Below are positions 12,481 through 24,570 of a DNA stretch of 64,000 bases, in pieces; the stretch's first letter is position 1, and every line of letters begins with the position of its first letter. Position numbers and translations under genes: made by a program. The stretch lies in assembly GCF_043641665.1 (NCBI RefSeq), contig NC_092200.1:5303694-5367693 (forward strand). Reading direction: 5' to 3'. The notes under the pieces were generated by a model. It ran no database searches. It saw only the letters and a program-made list of their open reading frames with translations, and had not been told where the DNA came from. The stretch comes from Enoplosus armatus. Taxonomy: Eukaryota > Chordata > Actinopteri > Centrarchiformes > Enoplosidae.

Positions 12481-14754
12481 CTTTGAAGTATCTCGTCTAA
12501 AAGCGATTAATAACGACTTGACAACTTCTGTGAGCAAAGCAGCAGGACAGCGGAGAGATGTTTATGTGGTCAACATGGAGGGGGGAAAAAAGCAGGATGT
12601 CCGGAGATTGTGACGGCGCTGGCGTTATGTCTAAGGTTTCAGTGATTATCATCAGTGTTCCAGAGATGCAGGCTAAAGGAAGATGGAGCGAGCGGAAGAG
12701 GCAAGTGCAGAGAGAGATTTTTCTACAAAGACCTAGAAAGGCTGAAAGGAAGCTCTGATAAGGCTTCTAAACGTATAAGTCTTTGCCAGGACTTGCACTG
12801 CGGTGAAAATGGAATAATAACAGACAAGAAAAGATAAGCTATGGAAATAATCTGGCGTTTTATTCTTTCAGCCATAACATAATAGAAGCATCAATCTCAC
12901 CACTGCAGCTATTAAGACTTAAAACACCGCACAAATTAAAGTCTAAACAAGCGTTTATGACTGTTTAATTTAATCCAATTAAGCCGGAAAGAGCAACTAG
13001 TGTTTGAGAGTTTATGAGACAAACTGCTGTGTTTTCAAACTCCTTCTAGATCCGTTATGTTTATAACTGATGAAAATATTTGAAATGTTGATATTGATGA
13101 GTTACAAACACTTTCCCTTCTGGTTTTGAACTTTAAATACCTTTCAACACATCTGTGACCACCAGTAGCACCTAGATAAATAATAAATAAATGAAAGAAT
13201 AGTTCCCCTGAAAGCTACGGTATGCCTTTCATCTGTGCTCTGTATGTATTTTTAGTATTTCACTGCCATTTGCACAATATTTAAAAAATGAAAGGCTCAG
13301 AATGACTCCAGACAAGCCTGAATTAATGCTGTGTGATATGTTTTGTGGTTATGACCAGAGCCAGCTGGACTAATCATCCAATGGTTTTATGATGAAACGA
13401 AATGATTACTATAAACAACTGTGGTACATTAAGTATATTGGTGGAAAATTACTTGGCATTCACACTCACATCAAAAATAATAACAGATTTCAGCAGAAAA
13501 TATTAAAGACATACATAAATATATGGTTTTATTGCTGGTGTAAGCCAGAAAAAGCAGTAGATTTATAAGCGTAATAATGTCTGAGGTTTAGGCATCAGCT
13601 GCCCAACTCAAGTGTCCCTTGTCATTTGTGGCTTTGCTGGATAAATGACTGCGCCCTTTGCCACAGTAGAGGCAAGGAAAAATGTCTGACAGTGTGATGA
13701 TACTAAGTAGAGTGAAAGCAGGAACAGGAACTGTGAAGTATCAGTCTGGCTTTCACCACAGAGCTGGTGACTCAGCACAGGCCAGCAGTGGATTTCAATA
13801 AATCAAAACGCTAACTGGACTCACGGGGTGGCCATGGCTGAGTGTTTCTCATTACAGCCGGGTAAGTCAACAGAGAGCTGAGTGACAGTTTGGAGAGGAG
13901 CCAGGGAATAATCTACACACATTTGAAGTTGTAAGCAACTTTACTGCAGATTCCTTACTTTACCTGTTTTCCCACAATGCATCAACACTCCCCCTTTGAT
14001 TTGTCTCTACAGGAAGCCGGTTTCGGATTTACAGACCACAACCGGTTTAACCGAACTGTAACATCAACAATCCTGTACTTTGACAGATTCTGCAGCCACG
14101 AGTCCCAGAAAAAAAGCTGTTGAATCACAGAAAGTAGTCATGCTATTTGTTAGCTTTACTCCATGATATGAAGCAGAAATGTACAAGCAGAACATTAAGT
14201 TAACTGCATAATGGTTGGAGAGGCCTTTTATAGATTAACTGCTTTTCTTTCTTAGTCGTCCGAAAACAAAACTATTTGAATGGTAAGAGTGAATCAAAAC
14301 AGTAAAGTTGTGGACAGGTAAACAATGTGCACAAACTCACTATAAAGGTGATAATAGATTCATCAGCAACCACTTTCACATTGTCACAGTGTTTTCACAT
14401 TGTCATTTGATTTATATTGATATTTCAAAATGATTGATTATAGCCACTTTAACCAGTTTCTGCGAGTTTCCTAAATATATAAAATGTTACTCCTGCTTTG
14501 GTTTCCAGGAGCAGATATTGTGGGGAAAAGCAAATGAAAACTGCTCATTAAATATTTCCTCATTCTGCTGAAAAAAACCATAATGCAGGCGGCATAACAT
14601 TCATGCAAAATCTATTTCCTGCTGCGAATTAGTTGTAAATAAAAAATGAACAGGAAGGCAGGATGAGAAAGAATTATAGTGGCAAAACATGAAAATAAAA
14701 TGCCTAAATTGGCCTTGGCATTCAAAACTCTACAGTATCACAATGTCTTGGACT
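12481..14754. other. Non-coding sequence, nothing recognised
   Basis: AT-rich sequence. A short 18-bp-period duplication of TTTCACATTGTCA occurs at 14373-14405. No gene or element boundaries seen. Confidence 0.45.
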
Positions 14755-14960
14755 TTTTCCTCAGTAACGGTCATAACTGGCACAGGCTTTGGGTTAAAGG
14801 TGGTCTCCAGTTCCCCAGCAGGTGTCAACTCCCCTCAAAGTCTCCTTGAGCGAGCCACTAAACCCTTAATTGCTCTGTGGCTCGGAGCTTCCTGGCCGAC
14901 ACTCCGCTCTCTGGTGACATCCATACATATGCACATGAGCTGGTGTATGTGCTTTAGGGA
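14755..14960 (+). mobile_element. Degraded tRNA-derived SINE, plus orientation
   Basis: The core CCTTGAGCGAGCCACTAAAC (14844-14863), followed by TTGCTCTGTGGC, matches my recollection of the body of a percomorph SINE in which CCTTGAGCAAGGCAC and AACCCCCAATTGCTCC follow the tRNA-like head. Upstream, GGTCTCCAGTTCCCC sits where a box B would be, but it is decayed and no clear box A is visible. A 118-codon open frame crosses this region and is a by-product of the repeat, not a gene. Confidence 0.4.
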
Positions 14961-15578
14961 TATTTGCAGAGCAAATGTACCTGTTTATTATAGCATGATA
15001 ATTGTTAATATAGTAATAGATATCCTTAAATTAGAGTGGATTTAGCAGAATTAACAAAACTCCACAGCCATGGCAGCTGTCTGTCATTACAAACCCATTT
15101 CAGCAAGCTTTATTGATACTGACCCGTATAATACACAATATAACATAAGTAAAAATTTCTCTGCAAGAATTAGGCGAATGCAAAAGAAGCTGGGAATGCT
15201 ATTGGAGGAAGCAAACAAAATTACAAGCTCTACTTACGCAAGCAAACATAATTAACGGGCAGAGCAGCCGACAGTGCACCTGTTATAGTCCTAAAAACCC
15301 ATCCTGCCTGAGGAGTAAATCTGCTGCAGATCTGCTCCCTCTGTGAAGCCGTCGCCGTTCCAAAATTGTAAAATCGTCTCATTGTCTCATTTCTTTGTGT
15401 AAAACCTGATAAATTGTCTTTAAATGTTTTTCCGAACACACACTATGGCGACCGCGCCCAATCGCATGGCTTTACCTCTTCTTATTTTCTGCCAAGCTCC
15501 AGTGAATCCTGCCCTCAGTGCTCATGGACCTGCATCCTAAGTGGCCACTGTGTTTGTGTGCACATACATGAAGCTGCC

Positions 15579-15604
<26 letters not shown>
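15579..15604 (+). repeat. (TG)n microsatellite
   Basis: About 13 TG units, followed by CGCGC, giving an alternating purine-pyrimidine tract with Z-DNA potential. Only about 40 bp separate it from the unidentified homologous segment. Confidence 0.95.
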
Positions 15605-15609
<5 letters not shown>

Positions 15610-15647
15610 TCAACACTTGACTATAATGAGCTCGTGAAATCTTCCGG

Positions 15648-15900
15648 ACTGCTCTAATAGCTGCATTCTAAGCCATACCCCTGGGCTAAAGGGTCGCGTT
15701 GCGTCGGTGGGAGCCAAGGCGAGCACCAGCGTCTGGCAGCCTGCAGCCAAGCCATCTATCAGCACAGCTTAGGCCATTGCTACTGCTCAGCACCGTGGCA
15801 GAGGCGCAGGCTGACACACACTGCCCTGGCTGGAAATGCAGGGACAAATCGCACTTATAAAGTACATGTTGAGTTTCATTATCTAAGAGCAGCATTCAGA
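15648..15900 (-). repeat. Unidentified dispersed homologous segment, copy A
   Basis: Reverse-complemented, this segment aligns along its whole length with 49545-49797 on the plus strand. The core (15739-15826) matches 49619-49706 without gaps at 74 of 88 positions by hand count, including GTGCTGAGCAGT, GCCTAAGCTG and GCTGATAGATGG. Flanking blocks keep order: TAATGAAACTCAACATGTAC before the core, and AGCCCAGGGGTATG and AGCTATTAGAGCAG after it. I do not recognise the family. It could be an ancient SINE or MITE relic, or a duplicated regulatory element. The frame through the core is open in this copy but broken by a TGA in copy B, so coding is unlikely. Confidence 0.7.
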
Positions 15901-17350
15901 GGGCGAGAAAGGAGGCAGAGCGGGAACGATGCGCAGTCAGTTGTATTATATTCTGACATTTCAATATGCTCCAAAAATAGCTGCAATTACTTATCTTCCT
16001 TTGGATTAATAGATGCTTTTATTGCTGGTTACTCAACCCATCAGTCCAAGAGGTTTAATTTTAAAGATTCCAGCTATTTAGGATAAAAAACGGATCTGAT
16101 CTGTCTGTATAAATATATTACCTTATGTGATGGATATTTGGGGAGTTCCTCAGTGTTATGTACTACAACCCGTATCAGTATGGCTCTGAAAATGCCAAGC
16201 TCATTACCATCAACCGGCCCGGCCTGATGAAAACTAAGCCGTGATTTCAGAAGAAGCTGATATGAGAGGGGAGGATTAGCAGCCTGTCAGCATGCTGGAG
16301 GAGAACTCAGACAGAGCCCCGCGTAGCTGTCTGTGGCATCAAAGTTCATCTTTATTAAAGAATCTAATGAGGATTTGCAAATACAGCATCAAATAAATCA
16401 CACGTGATCAATGTAGCAGATACAAAGTTGTTGGTTTTTTTTGTCTCAAACAGAAATCTGACTCTGAGTCACAGCCTCAAATTAGAAATGTTTAGCTCAA
16501 TCGCCACTTTCTAAAATCTATTTTCATAATTTCAGACAAGTTCATTGATCATAATCGCTGGACCATAAATAGCACAACCACTGGTGATTAATTTCCCCGA
16601 GTTATTACAAAGCTCATCATGAAAAAGCTACACGTATCTCACAAGATTTCAATGTAATGCTGAGCAGTCAAATCCTTTGTTTCTGAACTCTGGAAGCTTA
16701 TGTCTCCTAATGTAAAACACTTGATGAAGAATCATTAAAACGCAGTAAAACCACGGAGACAAAATGTGGTATTTAATGCAAATTTTCCACAAGACTTTTC
16801 TCTGCGGCCAATAGATATTGAATGTGAAAAGACAGCGGAGGCAATTAAAGAGGAAGAGGTTTTGATTTCCAATAATAAATCAGCATTTTTATGTATGGCT
16901 TGTTAAATAATGTAGTCGATTCATAATGCATAACATAAGAGCTCACTGTACCACAGGTATAAAAATGCTTAATCTCTTCAGAAATAATCAGATAAATCCT
17001 CACATGAAATCATTTCTCTTCTTGTAGCGTGCCTGAATAAACCTTTACTGTGACAGCAGGAAGATGAGAGCAGCGGCCATTGATCGTAGCAGCGATTGTA
17101 AGGAGGCACTGGATTGAGTCAAACAATCACCCACAATTACATTGATTGGATGAATCTCCAATAGAGCGCCACGGCTAAACAAAGAGGAAGCGGTTGGAGA
17201 CCAGGGAGGACAGTGTGAGGTGATGAATGATTCACCGTGTATTCTGCACCTGTAATTTTGTTTGACAAGCTGATGAGACTGCACCGCGTGCCACACTGCA
17301 TGCTAATAAGCTTCATGCACACCGTAGCCCTGACCGCCTATTAGAAACTG
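15901..17350. promoter_or_regulatory. Cluster of conserved non-coding element candidates
   Basis: About 1.4 kb free of recognisable repeats and rich in transcription-factor-like words. Examples are GCAATTACTTATC and GGATTAATAG near 15980-16010, GGTGATTAATTTCCC near 16583, TTTAATGCAAATTTTCC (octamer-like ATGCAAAT) near 16770, and CAATTACATTGATTGG near 17133. Together these suggest enhancer DNA near a developmental gene. Conservation cannot be measured here, so this rests on texture. No exon is seen. Confidence 0.3.
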
Positions 17351-20300
17351 TTACCTCACTATGCGCTGGAAGTTGGAGAGACAGACCGTTGCGTGGTGAG
17401 CGAAGAGTCTTTGATGAAGAGAGGAACTGGCCTCACCCTGTTAGGGTTTAATTAGACATCAAGACGTTTGAGCAGCTCCACATTATCTGTCTCCCCCACG
17501 TGCGACAAGAGGAAAAACCCTCTGACAGCTTACATCTGGATGGAAATGACCTATTCCTATTCATCAGCCAAATAATTCCATGTTCCTGTCCTATCTCCCC
17601 CACACCTGTTCATCACTCACATCTGTGCTCGCGCGCTCTCTCCGTCCAGAAATCATATCCCATCACCCTCCTCCAAGACTGACAAGACTGTCTTCCCCTT
17701 ATTTTGTTTCATTCCTTTCCCATGCGTCTAAATCCTTCCATCTGGGCGAGGGATGCGGAAGGGATGATGATTTGTGCCAGTTGTGAGGACGTGGCAGCCA
17801 GCATCTTAACACTCCGCGAGCTGGTTCGTGTTCAAAAGTGGATAAACTGGTGCACCCTTTTACTAAGCTTTAACATCTCGCAAGCCCTTCAGAAGTTCTC
17901 ATGTGTAAAATGTGATTTTAAAAGTGGCTGAATAGTAATATTGTTTTGGGATTTTTTTTATAACCAATTCAGGAAAATGTGAATAAATGGTCTCTTCAAA
18001 TACTTCCTTATTTCTAGGTGTTATAATATGGTACAGTCTTTTAGTCTTTTATCTAACCGTTTATCTCACCTGGCTATATTTCATTAGCAGAGAGCATCGC
18101 CGGCAGCAGCTAGCGGATAAAGCTAACGTTGATACAGTTGACCAAAAGCCAAATAAAACTTTGGGCTGTTGTCTGTCCAATGTGCTTGACTGACTCGCTA
18201 GCAAAAGAAACAGAGGATTATCATCAGCTGGTCAGGTTTTATCTGTGGGAAAGGCTCCTTGATTCCATGATATGAACATTCACTGTCCTCTGTCAATCTT
18301 TATACTCGCCTATCAGTGACTACCAATCAGATTGGAGCATTTCCGGGACTCGTAGTTCACTGAGGTAGCTGCTGGACTTAATGAGCAGATGTTCTATGAG
18401 CAGTTGAGGACAGTTCATAAGGAGTTTATAGAAGGAGCTGCTTGTTTTTGCTTTCTGTTGGTTATTGTATGTTTTGTTATCTGTTTTTGGAAGACTAACA
18501 ATGTTTAGTGTGCTGTAACTGAGAACACTGTGATCCGTTTAGAGCATGTAACAAATGCTGCATTTATTCTATTTTGATAGTTAATATTTTCCATTGCTGC
18601 TTTAAAGAAGCTCAGAATCATATATTTTTCAGTTGTCAATCAATTTACTACTAATGTTGATCCAGCTAGTGTGTAGATAAGCTGAATATAACCACACACC
18701 AACCAAAATATGGACACGAGGAGTGTGTTGACAGTATTTAATGCCTCGTCCCTCACCAGACGTCTGTGGCTATTCAACAAACTGAACCAGAAAATGTAAA
18801 GGTCATAGAGTTTCAGGTATTGTACTCAAGAAAGTAACTTGGGAAACATATGGTGGGCGAAGTTAGACGACTGCAGCTGTTGTTTCATTATATACATTAA
18901 ATCAACATCTCATATCTCATTTTAAAGGCTGTAGCTGCAGGTTTTTCAACATTAATAAAGCAACTCCTCCGAACTGTAGAGTTTCTGCTTTCCTGGCGAA
19001 CCAAATGTGATTATGGATCTCAATTGAATGTTTGAGTTTTAGTTATTTACAACTTTAGTTAAGTACAACGGAGGACTTGAAATTTCATATGCGGATTCAA
19101 TATTGGATTTGGGTTTGATAAAGTTCTCAGTGAAAGAAAATCATCAGGTAAGGTATCATATCTTCTTGTTTTCTTCAGTACTACTTCTAACTACATTTTA
19201 TGAGATGGATTTCATGAGTTGGGGACTTCAACATTTGTTTATTTTGCTAAATAAATAAAGAAAAAATAAAGCTAATTTTACAGTTAAAGTTGCAACGCTG
19301 CCATCCAGAACATACACATAACACAAAAACATATACCATCATATCACTAAATAAAGAATTTGATAAAAGGATTTCTTGATGGTCCGGGGATCCACACATG
19401 TTGTCTGTGGTCACCTTGGGGTCTTATTTCTCACCCAGTTAAAAGACCATTATCTCGGTCTCTCTGCTCTGCCATGCGCCCACTCGCCTCTCTTTTTTAA
19501 ACTAACCAAAGTTAGCGGGAGACGTGTGGAGAACACACGATGGCCGATACTTTGAATTACAAGTGAAAAGCTGCTTTAATTTGCTGTGGGAGCAACAGTT
19601 TCCTTGGATTGAAAATTATTAAAAAAAAGAATAAAAACAAACCCGTGCTATAACATTTGCACACTTTGTTTCCAATTTCCAAGCAAAGCGGATGGAGCTG
19701 GCACACTTTTAAAGCATCTACAATTACAGTGAGTGTACAATTGATGCCCACAACTGCCGGCAGCATCGAGTCTGTTGTACTGGCAAAGCCAGTAGCTGAC
19801 GCCTCATCAAGTCCCATTAATGCACTGGCAAGAAGAACGAAGGAAGAGACGAACCAACCTCATGCATTTACACTGTTTTTTGTTTTCTTTGTTTCTTCAC
19901 AATGCCATTACTTATATTGACACAAACGTTTCCTTTTGTTATGACTAAAAGGTTGTTTAACTAAAGTAAAAACAAGGAAAAGTGAAAAAAACCTCAACAT
20001 TTCATCCGGTCATATGCTCTGTATATGCATTGCAATCAATCAAGTTTGTCACATGTCATCACATAAGAAGGTACGATCACATCATCCCGCTAGTTACTTC
20101 AATAAGAGGTGGTCAGAATCAGAGGACAGACTTTGCTGCACATACTGTACTCAACATTTGCACTTTGTGTCTGAGCAATATGTTCTGGTGTTGAAAATTA
20201 AACCATCTGAGGCAGAAAGGCTTATCAAGCTCTGCAGAACATGGAGTAAGATGCATATATGGGTCTACAATGCCCCTTTTCTCATTTGCAATATTTTTGT

Positions 20301-20600
20301 GACAAATATATTTCACTATTTAATATTTCACGTATTTCTCAAATATACTGTTTTTGATTGAACAAGTTTTTGTGTTATTATCCTAATTTTTTGGGTCAAA
20401 TTAAATGGTATCCTGTGTTTCCTGTGGAAACTCAAAGGGATCTTTCCTCCCTATCAGTTACTTCTGTCAGGTATGTAATATTCACCACTCAGCTACATTA
20501 TTTTACACAGCAGGACAATTTTACATGTGATACATTTACATTTAATAGATAGGAATTTGATTCCCTACTTAATAGCTAGCTAACATTACTGTAACAAAGC
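17351..20600. other. Non-coding sequence with a pyrimidine-rich tract
   Basis: 17570-17745 is C/T-rich on the plus strand. The rest is AT-rich with no recognisable gene, RNA or element boundary. A GCTAGCGGATAAAGCTAACG patch near 18109 resembles words found in percomorph repeats, without more support. Confidence 0.4.
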
Positions 20601-20640
20601 AGGATCTTGGTAGCTTAGCTAGCTTAGGAGCTAAGATCCT
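20601..20640. repeat. 40-bp near-perfect palindrome
   Basis: AGGATCTT at the left is matched by AAGATCCT at the right, and the centre is TTAGCTAGCTTA-like. Compared with its reverse complement, 15 of 20 half-site positions pair, including 8 contiguous pairs at each end and 4 at the centre. It could extrude as a cruciform, or it could be the remnant of a foldback element, since GCTAGC words surround it. Confidence 0.7.
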
Positions 20641-22358
20641 AATTTTTGCAAGTTTATGAGTTGATGATTTAAATGGCAAATAAAAAACTTAACTTAAAAT
20701 AATTCAGGGGTGGAATTCAAATAATCATTGTGAGCAAATCATTAGGCTACAAAAAACATTGATTTTAATACAGGTTATTTTGAACCATTTACTGTAGGGA
20801 AGAGAGAAGGGTTAATAATGCCCATGCCTACAAAATGATAGCAGTAGAGCAGTGAGTGTGCCTGTTGTTTAAAGTTCCTCCGTCCATGAGGAGAATTATG
20901 AGCCAAACTGTGTGTCTGACAGAATATTGTTATGCTCACTGATGCAGTACTCAAGATAAAATTAGGAATTTAACAGTCACAGAGCCAATCTGTAATCATT
21001 CCCTGTTGAAAACAACTGCAGACACATAAAAATCATGAATCATGACACCTATCTCAAAAATAGTCTCTGTTCATTATTTAAAAGGGGTTTTCTATGTCCC
21101 GAGAAAGTGTATGACACATTAAAAAAGCTTGACGTGTCCTTCAGACAATATGGAGAGAGTAACATTCAACATAAAATATGTGGTATCAACTGTCTAGCCT
21201 GCTGGAAATGTACTGATACAGGAAGAAAGGCACATTGGTTGTTCTACAATAAAGCCCCAAACAAATCGTACACAGGGAAGCTGTGATACAGAAATATCTT
21301 GTTTCTTTTCAGATGGCTAATTAAATTTAAAGAGGCGATACACATAAAAACAGTTCAACAGCCTTTGATTAAACTGACATGTTTCATCATGTTACTTATG
21401 TTGTATTAGATATCACAGGAAGAAACCTCCCTGGGAACAATTAACCTGCAGCGGCGCATCAACCGTCACGACATACTGTATCAAACGTATACGTCTTTTG
21501 ATAAGTATTAAAAGTGTAGTATTACAAGTGAACACTTTGAAAACTCTTGAAAACTACACACAAGCAAATGAGCAGTGTGGATTGGGGAAATGTCCACCTT
21601 GCACACATCCAGTAACCCAAAGTAAAAATGTCACTTGAAGCCAATTATAACCAACATTTTAAAGTATTTTGCCAATTAACCAACAGGCTCTGTCACCTCC
21701 AACCCTATAATTATTCCTGATGTATATTCTTGACCCATATGCTTTTGGAATAAATTGTTTCTGTCTCTGCTAATGAATGTGACCTGGACCTGACTCCTGA
21801 ACTGTTTCTCATCCAGGAGCACTCACCGCTCCAGTTCGACTCAAATATTAGTATGCTGTTCCTTAAAAAGTACCTTCCAGGCACTTTGATCAAAGCACCA
21901 AAACAAATGCACTTGTTGTATTAGATATATTAGTAACAATTATTCCACTCACTTCACTATTGGTTCCACTGCAGAAGAGATAGATTGGCTCCCTGGACAG
22001 GCACTGCCTATAAGGACAATTAAATGTAAATATAAATGAAAAGTCATGTACAGCAAATGTAAATTTAATTAAATCACAATGTTCTCTGGTAAACAGAAAT
22101 ACCAGTATCTGTTTGATCCCATTTAAGGCCCATACTGGAGTAATTAAGAGTTCTCCTCATCTCATTCTGTTTGTCTCTTTAGATAAACTCTGATGCAGCC
22201 CACCTATACAGTGTTTATTAATCTTTTGGTTGCTTTGTTGGTCCAAAACAGTAAAGAAAATCCATCTAAACCCTTCTCGTGAGTCTTCTTTTGGACCTGC
22301 TTGGGTATTCCATCATTGTAAAAAATGTCTGCAGTGTACCGGCTGTTTGTGTTTGCAG
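20641..22358. other. Non-coding sequence, nothing recognised
   Basis: AT-rich, with no repeats, RNA genes or exon signals that I can support. Confidence 0.45.
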
Positions 22359-22407
22359 TGGAGAACACAAAAAAGAAGGAGAAAGGGGATGGTAATCAGA
22401 AGCTCAG
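22359..22407 (+). other. Candidate 49-nt exon (lysine-rich)
   Basis: The 3' splice-like sequence CTGTTTGTGTTTGCAG ends at 22358. It is followed by 49 nt that read, in the open frame, as ENTKKKEKGDGNQKL, and then by the donor-like CAG|GTAAAC. Both sites are reasonable and the peptide is hydrophilic, like an inserted cytoplasmic loop. I do not recognise a protein. Such acceptor-donor pairs occur by chance in long introns, so I treat it as a pseudo-exon unless transcript or conservation data support it. Confidence 0.18.
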
Positions 22408-24131
22408 GTAAACTTGGCTTTTACTTGGGCACTCTTGCAGATGGAAATAGATGAGTTCATTATCCTTAAATTATATGAGAATAGCCAGTCATGACTCAAT
22501 TCATAGAAAATATCTGAACAGCAGGACCATTACTGAAACAAAAACAGATTAAGCAGACAAACAATGTCTTTTAGACTCATTTTGGCAGCTTTTCAATTTC
22601 CAAGGTTAACTGTCATAGAATAGTTTCTGAAAAGGAAATAGACGACTAATGGTTTACATGTCAAGACAATGCTGAGGGCAACAAAACAGCAGTACTTGTG
22701 TATTTCATGCCAAGAAACCAAAAGATCAAACCCTGTAGGAACTTTGCAGTGCACGAGGTTGACAATAATGTTTGACAAACTTTATGTATTTAAAGAACCT
22801 CCCACTGTTGTAATTTGAACACAAAACTATGAACTATGAGCTCTCTGTCGAACGTACTCTATCTTGCAACAAGGTAGACTTTGCCTAACCCTAACCCTAT
22901 GTACAGTAAGTATAGAAATATAATTTTGTTGTATTCAATGCCTAAAAATGTGTTAAATGCAAAGCAAATTTTAGATTTTGGTATCGCTGCTTGCAAAGTC
23001 AATGGAAGGAGTGCACAAACAGATGCAAATTCACTATAGGCTGCACAAACTGGCCCAAAGATGTATCAGTGCTAGTTGGCGTGAACATGTGCACAACAAC
23101 ATGTCATGAAGAAAAATACTCCAAAATCTAAATTGATTGGGACTTTGGCTCTCAATAATAACCAACTTGAGGTGACCTTGCCTGAAACGAGTAATTCATC
23201 ACAATACTCCTTTTATTGTTGCCTTTGAGTTAGTCTTTGTCTCGCCGTAACGCAGAAGCAGCAGAGAACAATGCATTTAAGGATGACATCTGAGATCTGA
23301 AAGTCCTTCAACAGAAACAATTCGTGTTCACCAGTCGTTTAAATCTCCCTCTGACAGACCACAATAAAAGGATTGATAGAAAAATAACCTTTCTTTATAG
23401 AGGAGAAAGTACTTTTCCTGAGAGTGAAAGACAACATTCAAACAGACAGTATTCTGTTGAATACTTTTGCAGAAAATAGAATTATGACCATGTAGGCCAA
23501 ATTCCTGCCACGGCGCTGTAAATGGATAATTTGCCATTAATGAGTGCAATTTTGGAGGCTAATCTTCTTATAGAGTTAAGTGAGAAAATCAGCATAGACA
23601 ACCATCAGCGACCAAAGACCTATTATTACTGTAATGTTACAGTATATATATATATATAGAGCCAAAGACTAAAGCTTTGTACTTTAATGTAATGAAATTC
23701 TACTGTATATAATTTGCTCAGATAAATATCATATTTTTACTACAGCTAGTGGCAATGTACACTCTTTATAGTAGATTTATAACATTATACATTAAACTTT
23801 ACACTAGTTAGACATGGAATGGACTCATATTGATGGAAAAAGACAGCGGCTCAGACATTTTACTGGCTGATGGCCAATATTTTTGCTGACCAAGAAGCTT
23901 GTGGTGCACTCAGCTAAATGAATGGGCTTCAAAGGGAGAAAATGTAAATTTACTCTTGTACGGTGTTTATTTGTCTGCGTGCCCAGTCTAGTAGAAGTTT
24001 AGATTTTATGTCTTCTTTCCCACATGTTTTTCCTCAATTGTAACCTCACAAACATAGTAGGAATAGCATATATTCCAATATACAGTCTACTCTAAAGGTT
24101 AGCTGCATCTTTTTAAGGTGCAGTCACTGTT
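22408..24131. other. Non-coding sequence with a short (TA)n run
   Basis: (TA)8 lies at 23643-23658. A 15-nt CCTAACCCTAACCCT at 22884 is telomere-like but too short to call. Otherwise nothing is recognised. Confidence 0.45.
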
Positions 24132-24570
24132 AGGTTTGTCACAGTTGGTGCTAGCAGGGTAACAGGAGCACAGAGGATAAGGTCCATGTAGAGTTTAGTG
24201 ATATTTATTAGCTCAATGAGAGACAAAGGCTTACACGATGGTGAGATAGGCAAGCAACATGACATATAATGAACTGGCAAGGGACAACTGGTATATGTAG
24301 TGAGGGCTGATTAGGGGATGAGGTGCAGCTTATAGGGAGGGCTGATTAGGGAATGAGGTGCAGGTGGGGAGATGAGTGGGGAAGCTCCGGTGATGGGAAC
24401 ATGTGTGTGGATGGGTGGAGCAGTCAGGTGATGAGAAAAGGAGGGAAAGTCCGAGGACATCTGGTGGACAGCTTGACGAAGGCAGGTTTTGAGGAGTAGA
24501 AGGGAAGAACGTGGCCTGGGAGAAGTGAGCAGGGGCCGAGGGGAACTGAGGAGCAGATTGTGACAAGGTT
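24132..24570. mobile_element. Solo-LTR-like element with 5-bp target duplication
   Basis: A 429-bp element (24137-24565) begins TGTCACA and ends TGTGACA, a 7-bp inverted terminus with the TG...CA ends typical of LTRs. It is flanked on both sides by AGGTT (24132-24136 and 24566-24570), as expected of a 5-bp integrase target duplication. Inside are a 27-nt direct duplication (26 of 27 identical) and the segment AAAGTCCGAGGACATCTGGT. I recall this word order from a dispersed percomorph repeat of uncertain class. No primer-binding site or internal retroelement region flanks it. A Ginger-type DNA element, which also uses TGT...ACA ends, is an alternative. The largest open frame of the window (about 149 codons, minus) lies largely in this element and is not a gene. 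Confidence 0.55.
24302..24363 (+). repeat. Tandem 27-nt duplication inside the LTR-like element
   Basis: GAGGGCTGATTAGG-type 27-mers at 24302-24328 and 24337-24363 differ at one base and have a 35-bp period. This is a recent internal duplication in an otherwise diverged element. Confidence 0.85.

Noticed and set aside
14689..15045. 118-codon plus-strand open frame
   Set aside because: It runs across a SINE relic. The peptide has no recognisable features.
22884..22898. Telomere-like CCTAACCCTAACCCT
   Set aside because: Two and a half units are common by chance and in fish repeats. Not an interstitial telomere.
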